Notes: generated from the letters alone by a model not told the origin. Positions 45,933 to 55,971 are shown, numbered from the stretch's first letter. The stretch: 64,000 nucleotides of DNA from Salana multivorans (GCF_003751805.1 NZ_RKHQ01000001.1:1736001-1800000), one strand, 5' to 3'. Program-made: numbers and translations.

Positions 45933-46916
45933 ATGGCCAAGAAGAACCGCCGTCCCTCCTCGCGCCCCGCGTCCGCGTCCGCGCGGACGACCCGTCCGGC
46001 CGGCCGCGCCCCGCGCTCCGACCACGCCGGCTCCCCGTCCCCCGAGGCGGCCGCCGCGGCTCCCCGGCGCGAGGCCGTCGAGTTCGTCGCGCGCCCCTTC
46101 GAGGGGCTCCCCGGCGAGTCGGACTGGGTCGCGCTGCGCGAGATCATCCCGGCCGGGACCGCCCGCGTGAGGACGACCGCTGAGCACGGAGCCCGTGACG
46201 TCACGGTCGTCAGCCTCCTGCCCGACCTCGTCCCGGCCCTGCGGCGCCAGGACGGCGAGCTGCTCATCGGCCTCCAGACGGTCGGCACGAGCGGCGACGT
46301 GAGCCGCGACGTCGCGAACACGCTCCTGCACGCCCTCGACCTCGAGCCGGGCGACGTGCTCCAGCTCTCCGAGCTGCCCGGCCCCGGCCCGCGCCTGCAG
46401 GACGTCCTGGAGCCCGGCGACTTCGCGGCGCAGGTCCAGGACTCCTTCGGCTACTGGGTCGGCGACGAGGCGGACGGCGACCCCGAGATCGCCGCGGCCC
46501 TCGACAACGCCAACGAGCTCATGGTCCCGACGGTCGAGGTCCCCCTCCCGGCGCTCGCGACCGCGCCCGAGGCCGGCCTCGGCACCGCCTACTGGTGCCG
46601 GATGAACGGCAAGGAGTTCCTCCGCTGGATCGTCCCGGCGCAGGACGAGGCGACCCTCGACGCGCTGGCCCGCCTGCACGCCAGGCGCGCCTCGGCGCTC
46701 GAGGATGGCACGCGCCTCATCGGCGCCTTCCGCACCTGCGGCGTGCTCGTCCCCGTCTGGGAGCTGGCCCGCGGCACGGAGGCCGACGAGCTCACCGCCC
46801 CCGTCGCCGCGTTCGCCGAGCGCCTGGCCGACGCCCTCGCGACGACCGACCAGCTCACCGCGGCCGAGCGGGGCGCGCGCAACGGCCTCGTCTCGCGCCA
46901 GGTTCGCCTGCGCTGA
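45933..46916 (+). CDS. DUF5926-like actinobacterial protein
   Basis: A 327-residue protein, probably of the DUF5926 family known in actinobacteria; function unknown. A basic Ser/Pro/Arg-rich N terminus (1-45) precedes a folded domain with FVARPFEGLPGESDWVALRE and DSFGYWVGDEADGDPE. No membrane span or signal peptide is seen. TAGTCT lies 8 bases before ATG 45933 with no ribosome site, so translation is probably leaderless. It is followed 95 bases later by a glycosyltransferase on the same strand. Confidence 0.8.
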   Translation: MAKKNRRPSSRPASASARTTRPAGRAPRSDHAGSPSPEAAAAAPRREAVEFVARPFEGLPGESDWVALREIIPAGTARVRTTAEHGARDVTVVSLLPDLVPALRRQDGELLIGLQTVGTSGDVSRDVANTLLHALDLEPGDVLQLSELPGPGPRLQDVLEPGDFAAQVQDSFGYWVGDEADGDPEIAAALDNANELMVPTVEVPLPALATAPEAGLGTAYWCRMNGKEFLRWIVPAQDEATLDALARLHARRASALEDGTRLIGAFRTCGVLVPVWELARGTEADELTAPVAAFAERLADALATTDQLTAAERGARNGLVSRQVRLR

Positions 46917-47011
46917 CGCGCGGCGGGTCGTCGCGTCGGTCGAGACGGTTCGGGCATCTCACACCGCGGGTCAAAAGCCGCACAAGTCCGGATAGACGTA
47001 AGGTAAGGCCT

Positions 47012-47827
47012 GTGAACGCTGAGGGCGCGGCTCGGGACCCCTTGCGCGTGGTGCGTGCGAGGCCCGCGAGCCAGCGGGGGGCAGACGAGGAGGCGTCCTC
47101 GGCTGCCGTCCGGTCGCGCCGTGTCGCGGCCGTCCTGCCCGCCAAGGACGAGGCCGAGCGCATCGCCGCCACCGTCCGCGCCGCGCGGGCGATCCCCAAC
47201 GTCGACCTCGTCATCGTGGTGGACGACGGGTCGGCTGACGACACCCAGCACGTGGCCCGCGCCGCGGGCGCCGTCGTCGTGCGTCACTCCCAGAACCGCG
47301 GCAAGGCCGCGGCGATGGAGACCGGGGCGGCGGTGGCCGCGATGCGCGACGCCGACGGCGAGCCCGCCCGGCTGCTCCTCTTCCTCGACGCCGACCTCGG
47401 CGACACCGCCGTCAACGCTGCGCCGCTCGTCCCGCCGGTCCTCGCCGGCAAGGCCGACCTCTCGATCGCGGTCCTGCCGGCCCAGGAGGGCGCTGGTGGC
47501 CACGGGATCGTGCTGGGGCTGGCCCGTCGGGCGATCCACAAGGTCTCGGGCTGGACGCCGCGCGCGCCCCTGTCCGGGCAGCGGTGCCTCGCGCGCGAGG
47601 CGTTCGAGGCGGCGCTGCCGCTCGCCCGCGGCTGGGGTGTCGAGACCGGCATGACGATCGACCTGCTGGAGCAGGGCTTCGCCGTCGTCGAGGTCCCGTG
47701 CGACCTGCGGCACCGGGCGAGCGGGACCAACCTGCGCGGCTACCTCCACCGCGGCGCGCAGTACCGCGACATCGCGTACGCGATCGCGGTCCGCCGGGTG
47801 CGCCGCTACCCGACGCAGCCTGCCTGA
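47012..47827 (+). CDS. Family 2 glycosyltransferase
   Basis: A 271-residue GT-A fold glycosyltransferase. The nucleotide-binding motif VLPAKDEAERI, VIVVDDGSADDT and the DXD-type LFLDADLGDT are present, and a late SGQRCLAREAFEAAL segment is typical of the group related to glucosyl-3-phosphoglycerate synthase. No membrane helix is visible. The acceptor is unknown; osmolyte or glycolipid synthesis is possible. GTG 47012 follows an AAGG-rich ribosome site. About 30 disordered residues precede the catalytic domain. Confidence 0.85.
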   Translation: MNAEGAARDPLRVVRARPASQRGADEEASSAAVRSRRVAAVLPAKDEAERIAATVRAARAIPNVDLVIVVDDGSADDTQHVARAAGAVVVRHSQNRGKAAAMETGAAVAAMRDADGEPARLLLFLDADLGDTAVNAAPLVPPVLAGKADLSIAVLPAQEGAGGHGIVLGLARRAIHKVSGWTPRAPLSGQRCLAREAFEAALPLARGWGVETGMTIDLLEQGFAVVEVPCDLRHRASGTNLRGYLHRGAQYRDIAYAIAVRRVRRYPTQPA

Positions 47828-47846
47828 GCCTCCGGCGGCCGGAGCC

Positions 47847-47864
47847 GTCCGCTCTCTGCGGATC
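47847..47864. repeat. Dispersed 18-bp palindromic repeat, copy 3
   Basis: GTCCGCTCTCTGCGGATC is identical to 27225-27242 and lies 19 bases past the glycosyltransferase stop, between two convergent genes. Confidence 0.7.
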
Positions 47865-47972
47865 GTCGCCCCCGCCACGCCCCCTCGTCGCTCACCCCGC
47901 CGCGCTGACCAGCGGTGACGCGCGGCGCGCGCGAGTGGGTCGTGCACCGATCCGCGCGCAGCGGTCGCCGTC

Positions 47973-48782
47973 TCAGCCCATCACGGCGGCCGTGAGCACC
48001 GCCTCGTTCTCGCGCAGCCACCGCTCTCGACGCCGGATCTGGTCGCCGACGCCCGCCCGCCACATGCGGGCCCACCCGCCGCCGAGGGTCTCGGCCCGCT
48101 CGCGCATCGAGTGCCAGGACCGCTGGGCCGTCGAGACGGAGACCGGCACCACCCACCGGCGCAGGTCCTCCTCCAGGTCGTAGGCGTCGAGCAGCCGGCG
48201 GCCGCGCGCGGCGGCGTCGACGTCGCGCACGACCTCCGCGCGGTCCTCGGGCGGCATCCACGCGCCCCACCAGAGCAGCAGGTTCGTCACCTCGTCGACG
48301 CGGGTCGAGGGCCGAACCAGGTCGAAGTCGATGAGCGCGACGGCCGTCCCCTCGCGGAACACCGTGTTCTCCGGCGTCACGTCCCGGTGGCCGAGGAACG
48401 TGGGTGGTGGCCCCGGCCGTGGCGGCACCCCCGGTCGCTCTGGGGCATCCACCGGCACGTCGGACGGCAGGCCGAACGGGACCATCGCGTCGTCGAGCCG
48501 GCGCAGCAGCCGTGCGACGGACTCGGCTCGCGCGTCGTCGGCTACCCAGGCCGGCCACGGCCGGCCGGCCACCTCGCCGTCGACGAAGGTCAGGATCTCG
48601 CGCTGGCGGTCGTCGACCCCGAGGAGTCGCGGCGCACCGGCGAACCCCGCGTCCTCCAGGTGGCGCAGGACGCGGTGCACGAGGGCGGAGTGGTCGCCGA
48701 TCGGCCGGCGCACCGTGTCGCCGACGCGGACGACCCCGTCGGTGACGTCGCCGCCGGGCAGGGGGATCTCGGCGTCCGTCAT
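47973..48782 (-). CDS. Aminoglycoside phosphotransferase-like kinase
   Basis: A 269-residue protein of the APH/choline-kinase fold. The catalytic Brenner motif reads LGHRDVTPENTVF and the metal motif ALIDFD follows. Such genes phosphorylate small molecules; most chromosomal members are not resistance genes, and the substrate here is unknown. ATG 48782 is used because AGGA lies 8 bases upstream; an in-frame ATG three codons earlier (48791) is possible. It is divergent from ku. Confidence 0.8.
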   Translation of the reverse strand: MTDAEIPLPGGDVTDGVVRVGDTVRRPIGDHSALVHRVLRHLEDAGFAGAPRLLGVDDRQREILTFVDGEVAGRPWPAWVADDARAESVARLLRRLDDAMVPFGLPSDVPVDAPERPGVPPRPGPPPTFLGHRDVTPENTVFREGTAVALIDFDLVRPSTRVDEVTNLLLWWGAWMPPEDRAEVVRDVDAAARGRRLLDAYDLEEDLRRWVVPVSVSTAQRSWHSMRERAETLGGGWARMWRAGVGDQIRRRERWLRENEAVLTAAVMG

Positions 48783-48851
48783 GGTCGTCATCCTGCCCGA
48801 GCCGCGCCCCCGACCCTCGCCAGGGACGCCCGGGCGGGGCAAGATGGCCCG

Positions 48852-49781
48852 ATGAGACCCCTGTGGAGCGGCGACATCGCGTTCGGCCTGGTCAGCGTGC
48901 CCGTCAAGCTGTACTCGGCCACCTCCTCCCACGACGTCTCCTTCCACCAGGTGCACGTCGAGGACGGCGGCCGTGTCCGGTACGAGCGGCGCTGCGAGGT
49001 CTGCGGGAAGGTCGTCTCCTACGAGGACATCGCGAAGGCCTACGACGACGAGGGTGAGCGCGTCATCGTGACCGAGGACGACCTGGCGACCCTCCCGACG
49101 GCCGCCAAGCGCGAGATCCAGGTGCTCTCGTTCGTCCCGGGTGAGCAGGTCGACCCGATCCTGTTCGAGACGAGCTACTACGCCGAGCCCGCCGGCCGGT
49201 CCCCGAAGGCCTACGCCCTGCTGGAGCGGGTGCTGGGCGAGACGGGCCGCGTCGCCGTCGTGTCGTTCGCGCTGCGCGGCAAGGCCCGGCTCGGCATCAT
49301 GCGGGTGCGCGAGGGCGTCCTCGTCGTCCAGGCGATCCACTGGGCGGACGAGGTGCGCGCGCTGGAGACCGACGCGACCGCCGCGCTGGCCGACGCCCCG
49401 GACGTCACGGCCAAGGAGCTCGCCATGGCGACCGCCCTCGTCGAGTCGATGGCCGGCGACTTCGACCCCGCCGAGTACCCGGACACCTACACCGACGAGC
49501 TCCGCGAGCTGATCGACGCCAAGCTCAAGGGCGGCGAGGCGTTCGCGACCGAGGAGAAGCAGGAGGAGGAGATGGGCGACGTCGTCGACCTCGTCGCCGC
49601 CCTGCGCCGCAGCGTCGAGGAGCGCAAGAAGGCGGGCGGGTCCGGGTCGTCCGGCTCGACGATGGGCAGGGCCGCGTCGAAGAAGCCGGCCGCCTCGACC
49701 GGCACAGCCTCGACTGCGAAGAGCTCGACCGCGAAGACCTCGACGAGGAAGACCCCGGCCAAGAAGCCGAAGGCGTCCTGA
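48852..49781 (+). CDS. ku: Ku protein, non-homologous end joining
   Basis: A 309-residue bacterial Ku that binds DNA double-strand ends as a homodimer ring. The N-terminal SGDIAFGLVSVPVKLY, the CEVCGK zinc-like pair and the FETSYYAEP core are typical. The last 50 residues are Lys/Ser/Thr-rich, a tail known to help DNA binding and LigD recruitment. ATG 48852 begins directly at the conserved MRPLWSG. The gene is 3 bases upstream of ligD, so the pair is co-transcribed and probably co-expressed. Confidence 0.95.
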   Translation: MRPLWSGDIAFGLVSVPVKLYSATSSHDVSFHQVHVEDGGRVRYERRCEVCGKVVSYEDIAKAYDDEGERVIVTEDDLATLPTAAKREIQVLSFVPGEQVDPILFETSYYAEPAGRSPKAYALLERVLGETGRVAVVSFALRGKARLGIMRVREGVLVVQAIHWADEVRALETDATAALADAPDVTAKELAMATALVESMAGDFDPAEYPDTYTDELRELIDAKLKGGEAFATEEKQEEEMGDVVDLVAALRRSVEERKKAGGSGSSGSTMGRAASKKPAASTGTASTAKSSTAKTSTRKTPAKKPKAS

Positions 49782-49784
49782 GCC

Positions 49785-51908
49785 ATGGCCGCCAGCTCGG
49801 CCGCGGCGAGGTCCGGTGGTGACGCGCAGACGCTCGACGTGGGCGGTCGCCGCGTGCGGCTCACCAACCCGGACAAGGTCCTCTTCCCGGGCGACGACGA
49901 GCACGGGCCGACGACCAAGGGCGAGCTCGTCGACTACTACCGCCGGATCGCCCCGGTCATGCTGCCGCACCTCGCGGGTCGGCCCGTCACGCGCAAGCGG
50001 TGGCCGAACGGGACCGAGCAGCAGTCCTTCTTCACCAAGAACCTCGACTCCGGGACGCCGGACTGGGTGCCGCGCGCGGCGGTCGAGCACCAGCACCGGG
50101 TGGCGACCTACCCGCTCGTGGAGGAGGAGGCGGCGCTCGCGTGGGCGGCGCAGCTCGCCGCGATCGAGCTGCACGTCCCCCAGTGGCGCCTGCCGGAGGC
50201 GGCGCGCGACCAGCGGCCGGGCGGCTCGCCGTACGTCCTGGAGGAGGCGACGGCCGACCCGGACCGGCTCGTCGTCGACCTCGATCCCGGCCCCGGCACG
50301 ACGATGCGGGACGTCGCGCGGGTGGCGCTCGCGGCCCGCGACATCCTCGAGGGCGCCGGCCTCGCGGTCTTCCCCGTGACGTCGGGGTCGAAGGGGCTCC
50401 ACCTGTACGCCGGCCTCGGCGGCGCTCACGCCATCTCCTCGGCGCAGGCCCGCGAGGTCTCGGCGGAGCTGGCCAGGGCGCTGGCCGCCGAGCTGCCCGA
50501 CCTCGTCGTCACCTCGATGAAGCGGGCGATCCGCGACGGCAAGGTCTTCGTCGACCACTCGCAGAACAACCCGGCGAAGACGACGGTCTCGCCCTACTCG
50601 GTGCGCGGGCGGGCGCGGCCGTGGGTGGCGGCGCCACGGACCTGGGCCGAGATCGAGGCCGCGGCCGAGGGCGAGGGGCTGCCGCAGCTCACGATGGCCG
50701 AGGTGCTGGAGCGGGTGGCGCGGGACGGTGACCTGCTCGCGCCGCTGCTGCCGGCGGGGGAGTCGTCGGGAGCGCCTTCGCCGGGCGCCGCCTCGCCGGG
50801 GCCGGCCCGGCCGCGGGCGGCGCGCCGGCCGCGACCGAGCCAGCCCGTGGTGCCCTCGACACCGCCACCGCCCACCCTCGCGCGCATGCCCGCGCTCCCG
50901 GACCCGATGCTCGCCTCGACGCTCGACCCGGCCCGCGAGGCCGAGCTCGCCGCCCCCGACGCCGGGACGCGGTGGCGGTTCGAGCCGAAGTGGGACGGGT
51001 ACCGGGTGCTCGTCGTCGTCGGCCCGGCGGCCGGGGCGGCGGACGTCGGCCCGTCGGGCGGAGCTGACGAGGAGGCGACCGCCGTCGCCCTCGTCACCCG
51101 ATCGGGCCGCGACGTCACGGCCGAGTTCGGGCCGGTCGCCGCGGTGCCGCCGGCGCTCGCCGGGCACGTGGGGATCCTCGACGCGGAGGTCGTCGCGCTC
51201 GACGAGGCCGGTCGGCCCAGCTTCCAGACGCTGCAGAACCGGACGTTCAACGGCGACCGCCTGCGGCTCATGCTGTTCGACGTGCTCGAGCTCGACGGCG
51301 TCGACCTCGTCGGCCACCCCCTGGACGCCCGCCTCGAGGTGCTCTCCGCGCTGGACCTGCCGCCGGCCGATCCCGGCCGTCTCGCGGCGACGGGGCCCGG
51401 GGCCTGGGTGCAGACCGAGCCGCTCGCGGACACCCTGGCGGCAGCGATGCGGGAGAGCCGGGAGCTCGACGGGGAGGGGGTGCTCGCGAAGCGCCGCGAC
51501 TCCCGCTACCAGCCCGGGCGGCGCAGCGGGAGCTGGGTCAAGGTGAAGCACCTGCTCGAGGTGCGCGTCGTCATCGGTGGCTTCACGGCCGGTCAGGGTC
51601 GCCGCGCGGGCGGGATCGGCGCGCTGCTCGTCGGGACGCGGGACGACGGGGGTCGCCTGCGGTACGCGGGCAAGGTCGGGACGGGCTTCTCCACCGCCGC
51701 GCTGGAGCGCCTGCTCGCGCGGCTGCGCCGGCTCGAGGTCGCGGAGCCGCCGTTCGCCGGCGGGCTCGACGCCGTGCCGCGGGCCGATGCGCGCACGGCG
51801 ACCTGGGTCCGTCCGGAGCTGGGCGGCGAGGTGCTGGCCGACCAGTGGACGGACGGTGGCCGGCTGCGGCTGCCCCGCTGGCAGGGTGACGTCGAACCGG
51901 TCGAGTGA
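49785..51908 (+). CDS. ligD: LigD: polymerase plus ATP-dependent DNA ligase
   Basis: A 707-residue NHEJ enzyme. The N-terminal primase/polymerase domain (about 15-300) has GRPVTRKRWPNG, the metal motif VVDLDPG (about 162-168) and SGSKGLHLY. A Pro/Ala-rich linker (about 325-370) leads to the ligase domain, whose nucleotidyl lysine lies in EPKWDGYR (about 402); DGEGVLAKRRDS and WVKVKH are further ligase motifs. The 3'-phosphoesterase domain found in many LigDs is absent, so end trimming may rely on another protein. It works with the adjacent Ku. Confidence 0.94.
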   Translation: MAASSAAARSGGDAQTLDVGGRRVRLTNPDKVLFPGDDEHGPTTKGELVDYYRRIAPVMLPHLAGRPVTRKRWPNGTEQQSFFTKNLDSGTPDWVPRAAVEHQHRVATYPLVEEEAALAWAAQLAAIELHVPQWRLPEAARDQRPGGSPYVLEEATADPDRLVVDLDPGPGTTMRDVARVALAARDILEGAGLAVFPVTSGSKGLHLYAGLGGAHAISSAQAREVSAELARALAAELPDLVVTSMKRAIRDGKVFVDHSQNNPAKTTVSPYSVRGRARPWVAAPRTWAEIEAAAEGEGLPQLTMAEVLERVARDGDLLAPLLPAGESSGAPSPGAASPGPARPRAARRPRPSQPVVPSTPPPPTLARMPALPDPMLASTLDPAREAELAAPDAGTRWRFEPKWDGYRVLVVVGPAAGAADVGPSGGADEEATAVALVTRSGRDVTAEFGPVAAVPPALAGHVGILDAEVVALDEAGRPSFQTLQNRTFNGDRLRLMLFDVLELDGVDLVGHPLDARLEVLSALDLPPADPGRLAATGPGAWVQTEPLADTLAAAMRESRELDGEGVLAKRRDSRYQPGRRSGSWVKVKHLLEVRVVIGGFTAGQGRRAGGIGALLVGTRDDGGRLRYAGKVGTGFSTAALERLLARLRRLEVAEPPFAGGLDAVPRADARTATWVRPELGGEVLADQWTDGGRLRLPRWQGDVEPVE

Positions 51909-51984
51909 CGACGCGGCGGTCGGGGCCTGTGGAGAACTCGCGAGGAACCGGGAACGTGTCGGTCGGCGCACCTACGGTAGTTCC

Positions 51985-52971
51985 GTGAGCGACCCGACCT
52001 CCCCGGCCACACCTCCGGCCTACCAGCCCGGCGGCTACGCCCCCCGACCCGCCGCGCCGTCGGGCGGGCCGGGATCGCCGGGGCAGCCGGTCGGGTCGCC
52101 GTTCGCGACCGGTCGGTACGTGCCAAGGACCGAGACGCGCTGGCTCTGGTGCGTCGCCGGGCTGATCCTGTCGATCGCCGTGGTCGTCGCCTCGGTCCGA
52201 CTGTTCGTGCTGACCCCGGCCTGGCGGATGGTCGACCAGGCGGCGTTCCTCGGCTCGACCCTGGGGCGCGAGCAGGTCGAGCCGTACGCGAAGGTGGTGC
52301 TGGGCGTCGTGTCGCCGCTGTTCCTCGTCGGCGCCACGATCGTCGCGGTCGTCCTGGCGCTGGCCCGGAAGGCGTTCGGGGACGCGGTGCGCGCCGTCGT
52401 CGTCGTGGTCGGCGCGAACCTCACGACGCAGCTCCTCAAGGGGGTCATCGAGCGTCCGATCGACGACCTTCCGCAGGCCACCTACGGCAACTCCCTCCCG
52501 AGCGGGCACACGACCGTCGCGGCCTCGGTCGTGGCGATCCTGCTCATCGTCGTCGGACGGTCGTGGCGGCCGCTCGTCGCGCTGCTCGGTGTCCTCTACG
52601 CGGGCGCGACGGGCATCGCGACGCTGGCGCTCGCCTGGCACCGCCCGTCCGACGCGGTGGCGGCGTTCGCGGTCGTGGCTGCGTGGTCGCTGCTCGTGCT
52701 CATCCCGAACCGGGGGCGCGCGGTCCCGGACGTGGTCGTGAACCCGCTGCGGATCCTCGTGTCCTGGCTGCTCGGCGTCGCGGCGGTGGCGGGCCTGACC
52801 GTCGGGTTCGTCGCCTTGTCGGTGGCGTTCGCCCGGGCGGGCGGGGACCTGTCGAGCGGCAGCGCGCTGCTGGAACCCGTCACCCGACGGGCCGCCTACG
52901 TCGGCGCGTGCGCGGGGACCGGCGGGGCCGCCGCGTTCTTCGTCTGGTGGCAGCTCCTCGCCCGACGCTGA
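51985..52971 (+). CDS. PAP2-family membrane phosphatase
   Basis: A 328-residue membrane protein of the PAP2 (phosphatidic acid phosphatase type 2) superfamily, which removes phosphate from lipids such as undecaprenyl diphosphate. The three active-site motifs are visible: KGVIERP, the LPSGHTTV core and WHRPSDAVA. About seven hydrophobic segments follow a Pro/Gly-rich cytoplasmic N terminus (1-45). TACGGT lies 6 bases before GTG 51985, which suggests a leaderless message. It is a single gene between ligD and topA; its substrate is not defined. Confidence 0.88.
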   Translation: MSDPTSPATPPAYQPGGYAPRPAAPSGGPGSPGQPVGSPFATGRYVPRTETRWLWCVAGLILSIAVVVASVRLFVLTPAWRMVDQAAFLGSTLGREQVEPYAKVVLGVVSPLFLVGATIVAVVLALARKAFGDAVRAVVVVVGANLTTQLLKGVIERPIDDLPQATYGNSLPSGHTTVAASVVAILLIVVGRSWRPLVALLGVLYAGATGIATLALAWHRPSDAVAAFAVVAAWSLLVLIPNRGRAVPDVVVNPLRILVSWLLGVAAVAGLTVGFVALSVAFARAGGDLSSGSALLEPVTRRAAYVGACAGTGGAAAFFVWWQLLARR

Positions 52972-53148
52972 CGTCGCCGGTCCGTCCACAGGTTTCGGCC
53001 GGCGGTTGCGCCGGGTCCAGGGAACCGGGGTATCGTCCGCGCAGGACCTCCGCCGCGGCGACCGCCGCGCGAGCGTCCGAGTCCCGCCGCTCGCGCGGGA
53101 CGCCTCGAACACGTAGCACGCACCAGTCACCGGCCGATCCGCCGGTCG

Positions 53149-55971
53149 ATGGAAGGTATGTCCTTGGCCAGCACGCCCACCAAGCTCGTCATCGTCGAGT
53201 CGCCGACGAAGGCCCGCACGATCTCGCGGTTCCTCGGTTCCGGCTACGAGATCGAGGCGAGCGTCGGGCACATCCGCGACCTGCCCCAGCCCTCCGAGCT
53301 TCCGGCGGACATGAAGAAGGGTCCGTACCGGAAGTTCGCGATCGACGTCGAGAACGGGTTCGACCCCTACTACGTCGTCGACGCCGACAAGCGCAAGAAG
53401 GTCGCCGAGCTCAAGAAGAAGCTCAAGGACGCGGACGAGCTCTACCTCGCCACCGATGAGGACCGCGAGGGCGAGGCCATCGCGTGGCACCTGCTCGAGG
53501 TGCTCAAGCCCAAGGTTCCGGTCAAGCGGATGGTGTTCCACGAGATCACCAAGGAGGCGATCGAGCGCGCGCTCACGGCCACCCGGGACCTCGACACCGG
53601 CCTCGTCGACGCCCAGGAGACGCGCCGCATCCTCGACCGGCTCTACGGCTACGAGGTCTCGCCCGTGCTGTGGCGCAAGATCGGCCCCGGCCTGTCCGCC
53701 GGTCGCGTGCAGTCGGTGGCGACGAGGCTCGTCGTCGAGCGCGAGCGCGAGCGGATGGCGTTCCGCAGCGCGACCTACTGGGACGTCTCGGCCGACCTGG
53801 TCGCCCCGCGGGACACGGGCCGCTCGACGGCCGGCAACGCCTTCACGGCGCGGCTCACCTCGCTCGCGGGCCGCCGCGTCGCGACGGGCCGCGACTTCGA
53901 CGACACGGGCGCGCTGCGCTCCCCGGACACGGTCCACCTCGACGCCGTCGCGGCCGGTGAGCTCGTCACGGCGCTGGAGCCGGCGTCGTTCGCGGTGTCC
54001 TCCGTCGAGACCAAGCCGTACACGCGTCGCCCGGCGCCGCCGTTCACCACCTCGACGCTCCAGCAGGAGGCGAGCCGCAAGCTGCGGCTCAACTCGCGCG
54101 CGGCCATGCGCACGGCGCAGTCGCTCTACGAGCGCGGCTACATCACCTACATGCGCACCGACTCGGTGACGCTGTCCAACGAGGCGATCACGGCGGCGCG
54201 CCGCCAGGCCGCCGACCTCTACGGCGCCGAGTACGTGCCGGAGGCGCCGCGGTTCTACGCGAACAAGTCGAAGAACGCGCAGGAGGCGCACGAGGCGATC
54301 CGCCCCGCCGGCGACCACTTCCGCACGCCGGCGCAGGTGGCCGGTGAGCTGCGCGGCGACGAGTTCAAGCTCTACGAGCTCATCTGGAAGCGCACGGTCG
54401 CCTCGCAGATGGGCGACGCCCGCGGCTCGACGGCGTCCGTCAAGGTCGCGGCGTCGACGACGGCACCGGTCGCGTCCGAGATCTCGGGGACCTTCGCGGT
54501 CGGCACGCCGGCCGAGCTGAGCGCGTCCGGCACCGTCATCACCTTCCGCGGGTTCCTCGCCGCGTACGAGGAGGGCCGCGACGCCAGCCGCTACGACCGC
54601 GACCCGGCATCGGCGCAGGCCGAGGGGGCCGGCTCGGGCACCGGGGCGGCCCGGGAGTCGCGCCTGCCGGAGCTGGAGCTGGGCGACGCGCTCGGCGTCG
54701 ACGGCCTCGAGGCCGACGGCCACGAGACGTCCCCGCCGCCGCGCTACACCGAGGCCTCGCTCACCGCGGCGCTGGAGGACCGCGGGATCGGCCGGCCCTC
54801 GACGTACGCCGCGACGATCTCCGTCATCGTCGACCGCGGCTACGTGCTGCGCCGCGGGCAGGCGCTCGTGCCGAGCTGGCTCGCGTTCTCGGTCGTCCGG
54901 CTCCTCGAGGACCACTTCGGGCCGCTGGTCAACTACGACTTCACGGCCGCGATGGAGTCCGACCTCGACCGCATCGAGCGGGGGGAGCAGGACCGCGTCG
55001 CGTGGCTGCGCGAGTTCTACTTCGGCCCGTGGGCGTCGGGGACGCCGGGGCTCAAGCCGCTCGTCGACGACCTCGGCGAGATCGACGCCCGGGGGATCAA
55101 CTCGATCCCCGTCGGCGACGGCATCACGCTGCGCGTTGGTCGGTACGGGCCCTACCTCGAGGGGACGGGCGAGGCGGGCGAGCCGCTGCGCGCCTCCGTC
55201 CCCGAGGACGTCGCTCCCGACGAGCTCACGGCCGAGAAGGCGCGCGAGCTGCTGCTCACGCGCAACGACTCCGACCGGGAGCTGGGCGTCGATCCCGCGA
55301 CCGGGTACGCGATCGTCGCGAAGAACGGGCGGTACGGCCCGTACGTGACCGAGGTGATCCCGGACGACGCGCCGGCCGTCGCGGAGGGTGCTGCGGAGGG
55401 CGGTGCGGCTCCGGCGAAGGGGCGCAAGAAGGCCCCGGCGAAGCCGAAGCCGCGCACGGGCTCGCTGTTCGCGTCGATGGCGCTCGACACCGTGACGCTG
55501 GAGCAGGCGCTGCAGCTCCTCACGCTGCCCCGCGTCGTGGGCGTCGACCCCGAGTCCGGCGACGAGATCACGGCGCAGAACGGCCGGTACGGCCCCTACC
55601 TCAAGAAGGGGACGGACTCGCGCTCGCTCGAGAGCGAGGAGCAGCTCTTCGACGTCACCCTCGAGGAGGCGCTCGCGATCTACGCCCAGCCCAAGCAGCG
55701 GCGCGGTCAGCGCGCCGCCGCGGCCAGTGCGCTGCGCGAGCTCGGCACGGATCCGGTGAGCGAGAAGCCCGTCGTCGTCAAGGACGGCCGGTTCGGCCCG
55801 TACATCACCGACGGCACGACGAACGTCACGGTGCCGCGCGGCGACACGGTCGAGGACCTGACGCCCGAGCGGGCGTACGAGCTGCTCGCCGACAAGCGCG
55901 CCAAGGGGCCGGTCAAGCGGGCCACCCGCTCGACGACGACGCGCTCGCGCGCCACCGCGAAGAAGAAGTAG
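53149..55971 (+). CDS. topA: DNA topoisomerase I
   Basis: A 940-residue type IA topoisomerase that relaxes negative supercoils. The N-terminal TOPRIM domain has IVESPTKARTI and DEDREGEAIAWH. The catalytic tyrosine is Tyr334 in GYITYMRTDS. Four C-terminal repeat elements of the GRYGPY type occur (GRYGPYLEG, GRYGPYVTE, GRYGPYLKK, GRFGPYITDG), and a Lys/Arg/Thr tail ends the protein; no zinc fingers are present, as usual in actinobacteria. The start is uncertain: ATG 53149 is the longest, ATG 53158 follows, and TTG 53164 has GGAAGG at ideal 7-base spacing. TATCGT at 53031-53036 is a candidate -10. Confidence 0.95.
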   Translation: MEGMSLASTPTKLVIVESPTKARTISRFLGSGYEIEASVGHIRDLPQPSELPADMKKGPYRKFAIDVENGFDPYYVVDADKRKKVAELKKKLKDADELYLATDEDREGEAIAWHLLEVLKPKVPVKRMVFHEITKEAIERALTATRDLDTGLVDAQETRRILDRLYGYEVSPVLWRKIGPGLSAGRVQSVATRLVVERERERMAFRSATYWDVSADLVAPRDTGRSTAGNAFTARLTSLAGRRVATGRDFDDTGALRSPDTVHLDAVAAGELVTALEPASFAVSSVETKPYTRRPAPPFTTSTLQQEASRKLRLNSRAAMRTAQSLYERGYITYMRTDSVTLSNEAITAARRQAADLYGAEYVPEAPRFYANKSKNAQEAHEAIRPAGDHFRTPAQVAGELRGDEFKLYELIWKRTVASQMGDARGSTASVKVAASTTAPVASEISGTFAVGTPAELSASGTVITFRGFLAAYEEGRDASRYDRDPASAQAEGAGSGTGAARESRLPELELGDALGVDGLEADGHETSPPPRYTEASLTAALEDRGIGRPSTYAATISVIVDRGYVLRRGQALVPSWLAFSVVRLLEDHFGPLVNYDFTAAMESDLDRIERGEQDRVAWLREFYFGPWASGTPGLKPLVDDLGEIDARGINSIPVGDGITLRVGRYGPYLEGTGEAGEPLRASVPEDVAPDELTAEKARELLLTRNDSDRELGVDPATGYAIVAKNGRYGPYVTEVIPDDAPAVAEGAAEGGAAPAKGRKKAPAKPKPRTGSLFASMALDTVTLEQALQLLTLPRVVGVDPESGDEITAQNGRYGPYLKKGTDSRSLESEEQLFDVTLEEALAIYAQPKQRRGQRAAAASALRELGTDPVSEKPVVVKDGRFGPYITDGTTNVTVPRGDTVEDLTPERAYELLADKRAKGPVKRATRSTTTRSRATAKKK

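Noticed and set aside
47973-48782. Antibiotic resistance gene (APH-like kinase)
   Set aside because: The fold is shared by many housekeeping small-molecule kinases and nothing in sequence or context points to resistance.
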